Shown one piece after another: positions 29,200-38,845 of a DNA stretch of 64,000 nt. Location: contig PPHI01000001.1 of assembly GCA_002901265.1 (NCBI GenBank), positions 620,001 to 684,000 on the forward strand. Direction: 5' to 3'. The notes below the pieces were generated by a model that was not told the DNA's origin, ran no database searches, and saw nothing but the letters and a program-made list of their open reading frames with translations. Positions within the stretch are counted from its first letter, which is position 1, and every line of letters starts with the position of its first letter. The position numbers and the translations under genes were made by a program. Origin of the DNA: Rhodopirellula baltica. Its GTDB lineage: Bacteria > Planctomycetota > Planctomycetia > Pirellulales > Pirellulaceae.

Positions 29200-29339
29200 A
29201 GATTCTTTCCAGAGCGATTCTTTCCGGAGTTTTTATCGCGACGATACGGGTGAACGAAGCGAATGAGTTAGCTTGTGGCGGTCATTGTTGGATCGATGCA
29301 CCGCGTGAACACAGACGATGGAACGGGCTTCCCGCTTCG

Positions 29340-32300
29340 CTAGTGCAGGTAAAGGAATTCATTTGAATTAAACAGAGCGTGGCAGAAATCAGTGACTGCC
29401 GCATGAAGCTTGCTCGAATAGCCGTGACTATCTTGCTTTTTAGCCGGTCGATACCAAACGGTATTGGGAGCCGGTTGCTCGCCGTTGGTTCCTGAAAACT
29501 TCCAGTCCAACAACCGTACCAAAGTCGAGTCCGGTTGATTGACCAGCAATTGTTCTTGAGTCAGGACTCCGTCGCTAACCAGCAGCCTTGCCATTTGACC
29601 GTCCCACAGATGGCCAGTGGACTGCCTGCCACCGGCGATCACATCCAATTTTGGATTCTGAACATGGCTGACAATATCCGTTTCGACGGTCGCAGACTGA
29701 AGCGTTGCATCCGGATCCGACAGATCTTTCATGTAGAACGTCACGGTACCGGACGTTGGGTTGTCACCACTGGCGGTCGCCGAGATTGCTGCAGCGATAT
29801 AGACTGGTTTTCCCAAGGGGAATTTTAATCCTGACGCCACCACTTCATATTTGGCCTCGTCTTGAAAGGTTCGACCGACCAATTGCACGATGAAATTCTG
29901 TGGCGTGTAGGCAGACTTCTTGCTGGTGATTCCAATGTTCCAACCGCCGACGGATTGGTTCCCATCCCAGCGTGACAGCAGTGTATTGACACTCGCGTCG
30001 GAATAAACGCGGTCCAAACAAACGATCGCTTCAACCGTGAATTGATCTGCCAAGCCTTCAGACTGTTTCAACCTTAGCCGCTCAAACCGACTTTCAGGCT
30101 GGATCCACAATGCTTTGTCGCCAAGCAACCTTTGATCGACATTGCCAAAGTGCTGCGTGATGGGCCGCAACCCATTTTCGTCCGGGTACTTTGGTTTTGG
30201 AACCGTCAACGGGGCATGCTCTTCAATCGACACCGCTTGAGATACAATGAACTCCAAGGCGGCTTTGACTTCGCTATCCGTCGCCGATCGACCGTAGACT
30301 AGGCGGTAAGCGCTTTGAATCAATTCTGGAGACGCTTGCTTTTGCTGTCCGAGCAAACGTTTGGCGAAAGCCTGTGAGCGTTGCACACTCCATTGTCCGT
30401 TGATCAACAGTAAAGACTGCAGCGGAGTTGTTGTGGAAACGCGATCCGGCGCTGATTCGAATCCCAGTGGCGCATCAAACCCGCCTAGCATTTCGTCTGG
30501 TTTGTTGCGAAGTTTCTTGACGAAGACGCTTCGATAAGGAGAACTACCTGCAACCGATGCACCGCCCTCTCGCTGCTTTAACTCACCAGAAACAGCCAAC
30601 ATCGCGTCACGAACCTGTTCGGCATCCAGCCGTTGCGGTGGATAACTCCACAGCAAACGATTGCTGGGATCTACTTTCAACTCTTCATCGGAAGGCTCAC
30701 GAGCCGAAGTTTGCTGGTAGGTGGCACTCATCATGATCAGCTCATGAACTGCTTTGATCCTCCATTTACCTTCCAAAAAGCGGACGGTTAACCAATCCAG
30801 CAATTCGGGATGACTTGGCAGTTCACCTAACGTTCCAAAATCATTTGGCGTTGGCACGATTCCGGTACCGAAGTGCCGTTGCCAAATGCGATTGACGATC
30901 ACTCGCGTCGACAACGGGTTCTTCGAATCAGCGATCCAGTTTGCCAAAGCTGTTCGCCGACCAGTGGAATGTTCAAGCGATTCGATCTCGGGCGGTGCCT
31001 GCCCCAGCAGTTCTAAGAACGCGGGTTGAACTTCCGTCTTCGACGTCCGTGTTACCAGATAAGTCGGTGCTGGCTGAGGACCATGATCGACCGCGATAAA
31101 TGCGGTTGGCAACTCTTTGGGCTTGATCGAATCGAATTCTTTCAGTGCATCCTGAAGCTCTTTGTATCGCTTTAGATCGTCTGGCTTTCCTTTCAGTGAT
31201 TTTTCAAAGTCGACGCCGCGTGCCGCTCTGGCTGCCTGCCGTTCAACTAGATACGACAACTGTTTGTCATAAGTCGTCTTTTCGGATTCAGATTTGTGAT
31301 AGATCGCTTTGACATCGTCAGGGAATTGCACGACCGCGTTATCACGTGCTTTCTGAATCGCCACCTTTGTTAATTCATGGATTTCGTCACGAATCGACTT
31401 GGTTGCTTTTTCCCAGATCGCTTGCTGCTCGTTGTGTTGTCGAATCTGTTCGGCATCGGCAAGCGGCTTATCCATGGGCCATGAAACCGAAGACAGGAAC
31501 GCCTGCAAGCCAAAGTAGTCTTTCTGCAAGATCGGATCGAACTTGTGGTCGTGACACTGGGCGCATCCGATCCCGATGCCCAAGAACGCTTCCCCGGTCA
31601 CCCGAGTCATTTCGTTGACGATCAGGTCCCAGTGCATTCGGGCGTCACGTTGATTCCACTCATAGACACCGTGACGCAGGTAGGCGGTTCCGATGAACGC
31701 GTCTGGATCATCCGGCGAAATCTCATCGCCAGCGATATGCTCGCGAATCAGCTGGTCGAAGGGCTTGTCATTGTTGAACGAACGAATGACGTAGTCGCGA
31801 AAGACACTTGCATCGGGGCGAAACGCATCTTCCCGGTAACCGTCGCTTTCCGCATATCGAATCACGTCCAACCAATGCTGTGCCCATCGCTCACCGTAGC
31901 GAGGACTTTGCAGCAACTGCTTGACCAAACGCGGCCATGCGTCAGGTTTCGGATCATTCACAAATGCGTCGACTTGCTCCGGTGTAGGCGGAAGCCCATG
32001 CAAATCAAAGTAAGCGCGTCGGACCAATTCGTGGCGATCGGCTTGCGCGGCCGGTTTCAATCCGGCTTGTTCCAATCGCTTTGCGACGAAATGATCGATT
32101 GAATTTTCGGCCCATTGATTGGCCCACTGTGGATGTGTCGTATCACTTCCTGCCGGCATCGGATCGGAAACGGGCTGAATCGCCCACCAGTTGCGGTCTT
32201 CGTCGGTAAACGTTTTTCCGGCTGCGCGAATCTGCGAAGAATCTGCCTGCGGCCAAGGGGCACCGAGTTTAACCCACTGGGTCAAGACTTCGATTTCTTC

Positions 32301-32672
32301 CGCCTTCAGTTGCTTTTCTGGCGGCATCTCGAAAGATTCATAGTTGATCGCTTCGACCAGCAAACTCTCCTGCGGTTTGTGCGGAACGACTGCCGCTCCA
32401 CTTTCGCCACCGCGGGTCATCGCGTCGATCGAGTCGAGACGCAATTCACCTTTTTGTTGTTCTTCACCATGACACTGCACACATTTGCTCGCCAACAGCG
32501 GACGAACTTTGTTTTCAAAAAACGCTAAGTGCTGCGCTGCGTTTACTTCGTCGGGGACGGCCGATTCAGTTGCCCCGGCAAATCCGCCAACGCTCCCACC
32601 AAGCCCGAACAACCCAAGCAAGACGGACAGTCGCAACGATGTTTTCTTAACTGGCAACAAAGAAGTGTTCAT
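29340..32672 (-). CDS. Planctomycete cytochrome PSD1 protein with LamG domain nested in DUF1553
   Basis: 1110 aa from the ATG at 32672, which precedes a signal peptide (LRLSVLLGLFGLGGSVGGFA); the frame reaches 32726. Domains in order: PSCyt1 with CVQCH near residue 63 (LRLDSIDAMTRGGESG, NYESFEMPP); DUF1549 with CAQCHDHKFDPI (AYFDLHGLPPTPEQVD, RYGERWAQHWLDVIRYAESDG); and DUF1553 (RVIVNRIWQRHFGTGIVPTP, LLLINGQWSVQRSQAFAKRL). A LamG-like module (about 800-1080) then interrupts DUF1553 before its usual last segment (VTDFCHALFNSNEFLYLH). It is exported, with a presumed redox role. It is the first structural gene after FecR, 72 nt downstream, and is followed by a DUF1501 gene. Confidence 0.9.
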   Translation of the reverse strand: MNTSLLPVKKTSLRLSVLLGLFGLGGSVGGFAGATESAVPDEVNAAQHLAFFENKVRPLLASKCVQCHGEEQQKGELRLDSIDAMTRGGESGAAVVPHKPQESLLVEAINYESFEMPPEKQLKAEEIEVLTQWVKLGAPWPQADSSQIRAAGKTFTDEDRNWWAIQPVSDPMPAGSDTTHPQWANQWAENSIDHFVAKRLEQAGLKPAAQADRHELVRRAYFDLHGLPPTPEQVDAFVNDPKPDAWPRLVKQLLQSPRYGERWAQHWLDVIRYAESDGYREDAFRPDASVFRDYVIRSFNNDKPFDQLIREHIAGDEISPDDPDAFIGTAYLRHGVYEWNQRDARMHWDLIVNEMTRVTGEAFLGIGIGCAQCHDHKFDPILQKDYFGLQAFLSSVSWPMDKPLADAEQIRQHNEQQAIWEKATKSIRDEIHELTKVAIQKARDNAVVQFPDDVKAIYHKSESEKTTYDKQLSYLVERQAARAARGVDFEKSLKGKPDDLKRYKELQDALKEFDSIKPKELPTAFIAVDHGPQPAPTYLVTRTSKTEVQPAFLELLGQAPPEIESLEHSTGRRTALANWIADSKNPLSTRVIVNRIWQRHFGTGIVPTPNDFGTLGELPSHPELLDWLTVRFLEGKWRIKAVHELIMMSATYQQTSAREPSDEELKVDPSNRLLWSYPPQRLDAEQVRDAMLAVSGELKQREGGASVAGSSPYRSVFVKKLRNKPDEMLGGFDAPLGFESAPDRVSTTTPLQSLLLINGQWSVQRSQAFAKRLLGQQKQASPELIQSAYRLVYGRSATDSEVKAALEFIVSQAVSIEEHAPLTVPKPKYPDENGLRPITQHFGNVDQRLLGDKALWIQPESRFERLRLKQSEGLADQFTVEAIVCLDRVYSDASVNTLLSRWDGNQSVGGWNIGITSKKSAYTPQNFIVQLVGRTFQDEAKYEVVASGLKFPLGKPVYIAAAISATASGDNPTSGTVTFYMKDLSDPDATLQSATVETDIVSHVQNPKLDVIAGGRQSTGHLWDGQMARLLVSDGVLTQEQLLVNQPDSTLVRLLDWKFSGTNGEQPAPNTVWYRPAKKQDSHGYSSKLHAAVTDFCHALFNSNEFLYLH

Positions 32673-32743
32673 AGGGGCGTGAATCCGTTTCTTTCTACTC
32701 AGTATTGCTTGGCTTTGGATCGCCATGTTTTCGTTTTAAGTGA

Positions 32744-34456
32744 CTACGGCAGCGGCGGAAGGCCACCGATAAATACCGGATCAATATGATGGTCGTCGTC
32801 TAAAGCGTCTTGGATAAATAGCCCATCAACCGATTCACCGTCGTCGAATCCCAAGTCCGTTAAATCGACACCGACAACCAATCCTCGGAATCGAATGGTT
32901 TGTCGGCGTCCGACGGTTTCAGTCGACTGAACTTCATCGACCGAGGAAACAGGCCCGGGAAACATATGGACATAAAAGTCGGCGAGGGGATGGGCGGACG
33001 GCGATTCCAAGGTCAGATCGAATGACGTGATGGTCTGCACCTTTAAACCGTCGCGAAATCTTAGTGGCCCTATATGAAAGGCGTCTCCATCAGGCGGATT
33101 CGAAAACGCCTGCAAGTCGAAGACGACCAAGTCATCGCCCGGTCCATTGACGACCGGACGATCAAACTGAATCGCCATCCCAGGCGTCGGGGCATCACCA
33201 GCCAACACCGGATCGGAGTTGTACGGCGTTCTGCTACCACCGGGGTTGATCACACCAGTCACCAAACTGTTGTCCGACGTTAGCGACGCACGATCACCTG
33301 GCAGCATTGCCGGTCCACAAAGAAATCCACCTACTTCCGGAGAACTGAATGCAATCGTTTTCGCGCGAATCAATTGCTCGACCGGAACTGATTGAATCTG
33401 ACCACCACGTTGAACCGTGACACTGACAAGCTGGTCGGCATGCCCAGCTTTGTTTTTACTGGCATCGTAGCTGATCACACGATCGGGCAATTCACGCCGA
33501 TAGAGTCGTGGATCGTACTCAATCGGGTCCGCACCGAATTCGGATAATGCGGCAAACCGCTGGGCTTGGCCGTCCGTCAGATGCACTTGTGAATGACCGG
33601 CAGGCGTTGCCGCAGTCGACGTTTCATACACATCTGCCGCACCTTCCACGACGTGCACTTCCGTTTCGCTTGTCTCACCAACATTGATGGTGAAACGGGT
33701 GCCGCGATCGACAACACGCATCATCGGTGTTTCGATCCGAAATCCTTCTGCACCATCGGGCGCGTGCACACTGCATTTGCCAACGTCCAATCCCAAGCAT
33801 TCGTCAGAAAGGACACGAAAGACGGCAGGGCCTTCGACAATAGCCTCCGCACCGCTTGGAAAATGAACCTCAGCCAAGCCTGTCATCAGTACATAATCGC
33901 GTTGATGTGCGAGAGCCGAATCAACTGGCGGCAGCAACTCGCCAAAGAACTTTGCGTGAGCAAGGTTGGCAAAACGAACGGCCGCGATTTGGTTGGTCGC
34001 AATCTGCGAGTTGCGTTGATTTCTATTCTGAGAAACGGCGACGCGGTTTCCTGCATCACTGTTAAACGCTTGCCAATACAGAAGAGAAACGATTCCGATT
34101 AACGTCGCCGCAATCAACGCCAGGAACGTCGGCGGGATGGGACTTGTCACCGGCACAGGTGAAACGGAATTTGACGCATTCGCTTGAACGCCTGCCATCA
34201 CATCGTCGACGAAACGTTCTGGTGAACGGGGCAATCGCTTCATCACCTGTTCAACAAAGTCGTCTTGCTGGTCGGCAAGGCTGTCTTGCTTACCAACCAG
34301 ATTCAGTAGGCGATGGGTCTGGTACAGATCGGCGGCTTGCCTCAATTGCTGGTCGTTCGATTCAAGCAATTGACGCAGTTCGCCCATCGACGACGCATCA
34401 AGTTCACCTTCGAGATAGTCCGTCCACAGTTCCGCGAACCGCTGTTCATCGCTCAT
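32744..34456 (-). CDS. FecR-domain transmembrane protein (putative anti-sigma factor)
   Basis: 570 aa. The cytosolic N-terminus of about 105 residues (MSDEQRFAELWTDYLEGELD) resembles the sigma-binding part of planctomycete FecR proteins. A transmembrane helix (FLALIAATLIGIVSLLYW, about 110-130) follows, then the periplasmic FecR domain (VHFPSGAEAIVEGPAVFRV, GTRFTINV…EVHVVEGAADVYE). A long beta-rich C-terminal region follows. The start overlaps the sigma gene stop by 4 nt (ATGA), which argues for translational coupling and a sigma/anti-sigma pair. In this layout the outer domain would sense a signal and release the sigma factor to drive the downstream genes (inference). Confidence 0.9.
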   Translation of the reverse strand: MSDEQRFAELWTDYLEGELDASSMGELRQLLESNDQQLRQAADLYQTHRLLNLVGKQDSLADQQDDFVEQVMKRLPRSPERFVDDVMAGVQANASNSVSPVPVTSPIPPTFLALIAATLIGIVSLLYWQAFNSDAGNRVAVSQNRNQRNSQIATNQIAAVRFANLAHAKFFGELLPPVDSALAHQRDYVLMTGLAEVHFPSGAEAIVEGPAVFRVLSDECLGLDVGKCSVHAPDGAEGFRIETPMMRVVDRGTRFTINVGETSETEVHVVEGAADVYETSTAATPAGHSQVHLTDGQAQRFAALSEFGADPIEYDPRLYRRELPDRVISYDASKNKAGHADQLVSVTVQRGGQIQSVPVEQLIRAKTIAFSSPEVGGFLCGPAMLPGDRASLTSDNSLVTGVINPGGSRTPYNSDPVLAGDAPTPGMAIQFDRPVVNGPGDDLVVFDLQAFSNPPDGDAFHIGPLRFRDGLKVQTITSFDLTLESPSAHPLADFYVHMFPGPVSSVDEVQSTETVGRRQTIRFRGLVVGVDLTDLGFDDGESVDGLFIQDALDDDHHIDPVFIGGLPPLP

Positions 34457-35121
34457 CCGAGTTCACCTCCATCGCCAGCCCATGAGTCACCTTCGCTAGC
34501 CAGCGAACGCTGCTCCACACACTCCTGGAGTCGCTGGCGGATTTGCCAAAGCTGCTTTTTCACAGCGGCGACCGACCGTCCACTACGACTCGCCATTTCC
34601 TCTAATGAAATCTCTTCATCGTAGCGCCAGCGAATAAATCGCCGCAAATGATCAGCTAGCGAACTGACGCAAGTCTTCAAAGACTCCAACCGTTCGATCT
34701 CAAACTCTGTCGGACCACTTGCTCTTCGTTCTAGCTCTCGCTGTAAAAGATCGGGTGCGTAGCGGGCGTGATAGTCTGCAACTCGGCGCAGGCGAGTCAT
34801 CTCGGTTTTCAACTGATAGCGAGCGATCGCGAACAACCAAGCTTCAAAGCGAGTTCCCGGCGTGTAATCAGCCAGACGAGAATAAGCGGCAACAAAAGTA
34901 CGCTGAGCGATATCGTCGACGTCGATCCCGGGCGGTGCCTGCCCGGCGAGCCAAGCTCTCAAGCGAGTCTCGAATTGGCGTACAACGCCTTCATAAGCAG
35001 ACGTTTCGCCGCCGCGGGCGCGTACGATCACCCGCTCCAAATCAGCGTCCACTGCTGGCTCGGTGGCTAACTTAGGGGCGCATTGACGCCTGCTGTCGGT
35101 CGTGTCTTTTGGAACCGTCAT
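34453..35121 (-). CDS. ECF RNA polymerase sigma factor of the FecR/PSD1 cluster
   Basis: 222 aa. Region 2 (YEGVVRQFETRLRAWLAGQ…IDVDDIAQRTFVAAYSRLADYTPGTRFEAWLFAIARYQL) and region 4 (LADHLRRFIRWRYDEEISLEEMASRSGRSVAAVKKQLWQIRQRLQEC) are clear. It is the first gene of a minus-strand cluster that continues with FecR, two PSD1 cytochromes and two DUF1501 proteins, and it likely controls that cluster. The C-terminal tail is acidic (EGDSWAGDGGELG) and overlaps the FecR start. The upstream gap to the HDAC-family gene (about 120 nt) would hold the promoter. Confidence 0.92.
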   Translation of the reverse strand: MTVPKDTTDSRRQCAPKLATEPAVDADLERVIVRARGGETSAYEGVVRQFETRLRAWLAGQAPPGIDVDDIAQRTFVAAYSRLADYTPGTRFEAWLFAIARYQLKTEMTRLRRVADYHARYAPDLLQRELERRASGPTEFEIERLESLKTCVSSLADHLRRFIRWRYDEEISLEEMASRSGRSVAAVKKQLWQIRQRLQECVEQRSLASEGDSWAGDGGELG

Positions 35122-35244
35122 CGCCTTACTATGGCAGCTAAAGCGATAAGGTTACCCCTTCACGGGAAAAGAAACTCCGTTTTTCAAGAAAACGAATCTG
35201 CGGACCCGTACCGCTTGAAGTGCCGACGAATTCCGATCACTCGT

Positions 35245-36180
35245 TTACAACGCCAGGTTTTCGAGATGGACTTTGACGCAATCACGCATCGCCTGCGGAT
35301 CGTAGCCGCCTTCCTGAACCCAAACGAGCTTTCCATCGCAATGCTCGTTTGCCAATCCAACGACAAACTCCGTCATCTCCTTGAAGTGCTCCGCGTCCAA
35401 GCCCAAGGACCCGACGGGATCGTTGTAGTGACAATCAAACCCGGCACTGAGGAGCAACAGTTGTGGCTGAAACGAACGGGCAAATGGTTCTAAATGACGC
35501 CGGAATTGATCCAAGTAAGACTGCGGCGATGTTCCGAATCCGATCGGGACATTCATGGTTGTCCCTAAGCCCGCACCGGTTCCGGTTTCATCTTCGTCTC
35601 CCGTCCCTGGATAAAATGGCCAGCGATGAATGGAGAAGAATGCGACCTGAGCGTCGTCCCAGAAAACGTCTTGTGTTCCGTTGCCATGATGGACGTCCCA
35701 GTCCACGATCATAACTCGGTCAAGCTTTAAATGATCAATCGCCAGGCGTGCCCCAATCGCGATGTTATTGAACAAGCAAAACCCCATGGGAGCACCCGCA
35801 AGTGCGTGATGCCCAGGCGGCCGAATGAAGCAATAAGCACGCTGATCATTACCCGCAAAAATCTGCTCAACCGCATCACAAACCGCCCCGGTTGCAAGCC
35901 GAGCCACATCGTAGGACTCAGCACTCATGACCGTGTCGGTTTCGATCCTGCCTCCACCACGGGAAGCGAAGTTACTGACCTTTTCGATGTAGTACGGCTG
36001 GTGAATGGAGCCGATCTGCTGAACCGTCGCCGGCTCCCATTCTGGACGAACGATACCGTCGTGTTCGCTCAGCGTTCGCAGGTATTCACCGGCAGGCTCT
36101 AGTCTGGCAGCGCATTCAGGATGCTGACCGGTGTCATGAAGGCGAAAGCGATCGTCTTGGTAAAGCAACGTCATCAGCAA
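35245..36180 (-). CDS. Histone-deacetylase/acetoin-utilisation family Zn deacetylase
   Basis: 311 aa class II-like HDAC fold. Catalytic elements are all present: the His pair in RPPGHH (124-125), Zn ligands in VDWDVHHGNGTQ (Asp162, His164) and Asp249 in SAGFDCH, and the C-terminal glycine turn EGGYDP. Bacterial members deacetylate acetylated lysines, polyamines or other amines in the cytosol; the substrate here is not evident. The size is normal. It stands between the sigma-led cluster and a small cytochrome gene on the same strand, with about 45 nt to the latter. Confidence 0.92.
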   Translation of the reverse strand: MLMTLLYQDDRFRLHDTGQHPECAARLEPAGEYLRTLSEHDGIVRPEWEPATVQQIGSIHQPYYIEKVSNFASRGGGRIETDTVMSAESYDVARLATGAVCDAVEQIFAGNDQRAYCFIRPPGHHALAGAPMGFCLFNNIAIGARLAIDHLKLDRVMIVDWDVHHGNGTQDVFWDDAQVAFFSIHRWPFYPGTGDEDETGTGAGLGTTMNVPIGFGTSPQSYLDQFRRHLEPFARSFQPQLLLLSAGFDCHYNDPVGSLGLDAEHFKEMTEFVVGLANEHCDGKLVWVQEGGYDPQAMRDCVKVHLENLAL

Positions 36181-36225
36181 ACGATACTCTGCGGGTGTAA
36201 CGCCGATTCGGAAATGCGGTCTTGA

Positions 36226-36711
36226 TCAGCGGCCGCTTTCGGGCCATTGGGCTGGAATTAATTGTATCCCGCTTCGCCCATTGGGTTCAGCAACGCGAAG
36301 TGAATCACGCACGTAATTGTGACACTCGATACACAGTTTCGTCATGCTCAAATAAGTAAACGTGGCACCTTGATGGTTCTTTTTCTGTGCCAAGTCTTCG
36401 AGTTCGGAACACTGACGGCGGAATTCGGCGCTGAAGTGTTCATAAACTTGGTCGCGTGCTCGTGGCCACTCCGCGGCTTCACTGATCAGTTTCATTTCGT
36501 TGGCACCTTGAGCGATCGCGGCGAAGTCGTTTCGCAATAGGCCTTCAAGAACGCTTTGGGATCGTTTTAGTTTCGAACGCATTAGCATGCCTTCGGATTG
36601 CTCGATCGGTTGGACCGATTGATCGGCAAAGGCGTCGACGAGGCAGAGCACGGAAGCTCCGGCGATGACCAAGACAGCGAATAGCGAGCCCAGAATCCTG
36701 TGCTTTGACAT
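36226..36711 (-). CDS. Exported cytochrome c-type protein with one heme motif
   Basis: 161 aa from the ATG at 36711, with AAAGGA 8 nt upstream. A signal peptide (HRILGSLFAVLVIAGASVLC) leads to a helical mature part with one C-x-x-C-H motif (CIECH, Cys127-Cys130-His131) close to the C-terminus. That is the layout of cytochrome c'-like four-helix proteins. Possible axial or pocket residues cannot be judged. The frame is open to 36798, but the signal peptide marks the start. Its role is probably periplasmic electron transfer or small-gas binding (inference). Confidence 0.75.
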   Translation of the reverse strand: MSKHRILGSLFAVLVIAGASVLCLVDAFADQSVQPIEQSEGMLMRSKLKRSQSVLEGLLRNDFAAIAQGANEMKLISEAAEWPRARDQVYEHFSAEFRRQCSELEDLAQKKNHQGATFTYLSMTKLCIECHNYVRDSLRVAEPNGRSGIQLIPAQWPESGR

Positions 36712-36929
36712 GATAAGAATCCTTTCGTGTGACCACGCGGCGAGGGGGGAAACGCGGCGGCGAGATGGGGTGACAACTCCCTTTAGAAAGCGTGCCATCG
36801 TCGGCTGTAGCAGATTCGGGCAAACGTTTGCTATGCCGAATTGCGCTGGCTAACTTGAAGCCTGAGCAATCGTGACGGCGTGTCACGCATGTTTTGCTTG
36901 GATGAGCGAAAACGGGACTCGATTGGCGA

Positions 36930-37937
36930 TCAAAGGCAATCGGCGACGACGATCGCGCGGACCGGTCCAGGGTATCCTTCGACTGTTTTGGTCGGATCGT
37001 TTGGGTCCATGAAGTCACGCAAGGATTGAAACGTCATCCAGTCGGTGGTGCGTTGCTCTTCGGACGTCGTGGTGCTGATGTCGATCAAGCGTGGGTTGGT
37101 GAATCCGGTTCGCTGTAGCCAGCGAAAAATCATCGGTACGGACGGAAGGAACCAGACATTACGCATTTGTGCATAGCGGTCTTCGGGGACTAGCACATTT
37201 GGCGAATCGTCTTCGATGACGATCGTTTCCAGGACCAACTGTCCGCCTGGTGCGAGTGCCCCCGCGAGGCTGCGGAGGTGATCGATTGGGCTGGTGCGGT
37301 GATACAAGACACCTGCGGAAACGACGACGTCGAAGAAGTTCAATTTGTCGGGTAGGTTTTCGTCGATCAGCGGGACGACGTGGTGCGGGCAGTCTGGTTT
37401 GGCGTACCGTCGGAAGACTTCGAATTGGGCGAGGAACCGCAAGATTGGGTCGAAGCCGAGGACGAAGCTTGCTCCGTCAGCCAGCATTCTCCAACCGTAG
37501 TAGCCGTTTCCACAGCCGACATCGAGCACTTTTTTGTTTCGAAAGTCGACACCGGATCGGATGCGTTCGTACTTCCAATCGGACCGCCATTCGGTATCGA
37601 TGAAGTGCCCGGCGAATTCGAGCGGGCCTTTTCGCCAGGGGTGAAAACACATCAGCTGTTCTCGAATTGCTTCTGATGCGGTTGTTGTGTTGACTGCTTC
37701 GTCGTCGTTTTCGTTGGTTGGCAGAACCCGGACGCGGTCGTCGGATAGGTCCAAGTGGAATTGATCAGGCGACGGCAGTTCGTTGAAGGTGCTGATCCAG
37801 CGTTTCAGGTCACCGTTGGTTGGCTGGTCGATTTGCTGCGCGGAGCGTTCAGCGATTAAGTCGGCGAACGACGTTTGGCCTTGTTCGCGCAACCATCGAT
37901 CGAGCTCATTGCGATCGAACCAGGACGAATCACTCAT
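36930..37937 (-). CDS. cmoB: tRNA U34 carboxymethyltransferase
   Basis: 335 aa. CmoB uses carboxy-S-adenosylmethionine to turn 5-hydroxyuridine-34 into 5-oxyacetyluridine in tRNA anticodons. Family motifs are visible: PWRKGPLEFAGHFIDTEWRS, the SAM site VLDVGCGNGYYGWRMLADGA, GFDPILRFLAQFE, GVLYHRTSPIDHL and LVPEDRYAQMRNVWFLPS. The length is close to the Escherichia coli enzyme. Its start overlaps the cmoA stop by 4 nt (ATGA-type), so both are translated together. The cmoA-cmoB order matches the known pair. Confidence 0.93.
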   Translation of the reverse strand: MSDSSWFDRNELDRWLREQGQTSFADLIAERSAQQIDQPTNGDLKRWISTFNELPSPDQFHLDLSDDRVRVLPTNENDDEAVNTTTASEAIREQLMCFHPWRKGPLEFAGHFIDTEWRSDWKYERIRSGVDFRNKKVLDVGCGNGYYGWRMLADGASFVLGFDPILRFLAQFEVFRRYAKPDCPHHVVPLIDENLPDKLNFFDVVVSAGVLYHRTSPIDHLRSLAGALAPGGQLVLETIVIEDDSPNVLVPEDRYAQMRNVWFLPSVPMIFRWLQRTGFTNPRLIDISTTTSEEQRTTDWMTFQSLRDFMDPNDPTKTVEGYPGPVRAIVVADCL

Positions 37938-38686
37938 CGAGACTTGATGGCCAAAATGGAAACGAAATTAAAGCACTGAAACCATGGCGTGACGGTTTGG
38001 AAACCCGCTTGTTGCAAACGGCTGATGTGTGTTTGTAGGGTTTCCGGGATCAGTGTGTTTTCGAGAGACGTTCGCTTTTGTGCGATCTCGAGTTCGCTGT
38101 AGCCGCAGGCTCGTTTGAAATCCAGGTGCAGCTCGGCGAGCAGATCCTGTTCTGCCGGATCGTCGAAGCAAATTTTTTCGCTCAGTACCAAACCGCCGCC
38201 TGGGATCATCGCATCGAAGCATCGTGACAGCAGTTCGGTTCGCTTTTCGGCGGCGATGAATTGCAGTGTGAAATTCAACACGACCATTGACGCGTTCGAC
38301 ATCTCGGTGTCGCAGAGGTCTTGTTGTTGAATGATGACATCGCAGAGATCGGATACCGACGCGGTGTCTGTTTGGCTGTAGCCGGCAAGTTGATCGCGTA
38401 AGCGGCGGATCATTGCTTCGGAGTTATCGATCGCGTAGATCGTCGCGTCGGCAGGAGCTTTGCCGCGGATCAGTGTAGTTGCAGCGCCGAGGGAGCAACC
38501 GAGGTCGTAGACATTGGAAGCGGGCTGGACTAGGCGTTCGGCAAGTTGTTCGATGACGGAGAGGATCGAGGTGTAGCCGGGGACGCTTCGAGAAATCATG
38601 TCAGGGAAGACTTCGGCGACGTGATCGTCGAACTGAAAGCTTCCGACTTGATCTCGGGGCAACGCGTAGATGTTGTCGCGAGGCAT
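37934..38686 (-). CDS. cmoA: Carboxy-S-adenosylmethionine synthase
   Basis: CmoA makes carboxy-SAM from SAM and prephenate for CmoB. The ATG at 38686 gives 250 aa and starts just before the conserved FDDHVAEVFPDMISRSVPGY segment. The SAM fold is clear (VYDLGCSLGAATTLI, YAIDNSEAMIRR, VVLNFTLQFI, GGGLVLSEKICFDD, YSELEIAQKRTSLENTLIPET, GFQTVTPWFQCFNFVS). The frame runs on to 38797, but the added residues do not belong to the family. It forms a two-gene operon with cmoB. Confidence 0.93.
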   Translation of the reverse strand: MPRDNIYALPRDQVGSFQFDDHVAEVFPDMISRSVPGYTSILSVIEQLAERLVQPASNVYDLGCSLGAATTLIRGKAPADATIYAIDNSEAMIRRLRDQLAGYSQTDTASVSDLCDVIIQQQDLCDTEMSNASMVVLNFTLQFIAAEKRTELLSRCFDAMIPGGGLVLSEKICFDDPAEQDLLAELHLDFKRACGYSELEIAQKRTSLENTLIPETLQTHISRLQQAGFQTVTPWFQCFNFVSILAIKSR

Positions 38687-38845
38687 GGGGGATGGCGGAC
38701 GGTGCGGTGAATGGTTTGTGCTGTGTTCGGTGCTGGGACGCAGATGACCGAACGAGACGACAAGGCCACAGCGGCGTGCGGGGCCGACCAGCAACATTGG
38801 CGGCTTCGGATGAATTGGGTACTCCGAAGCAACCGCACGGCGAAT

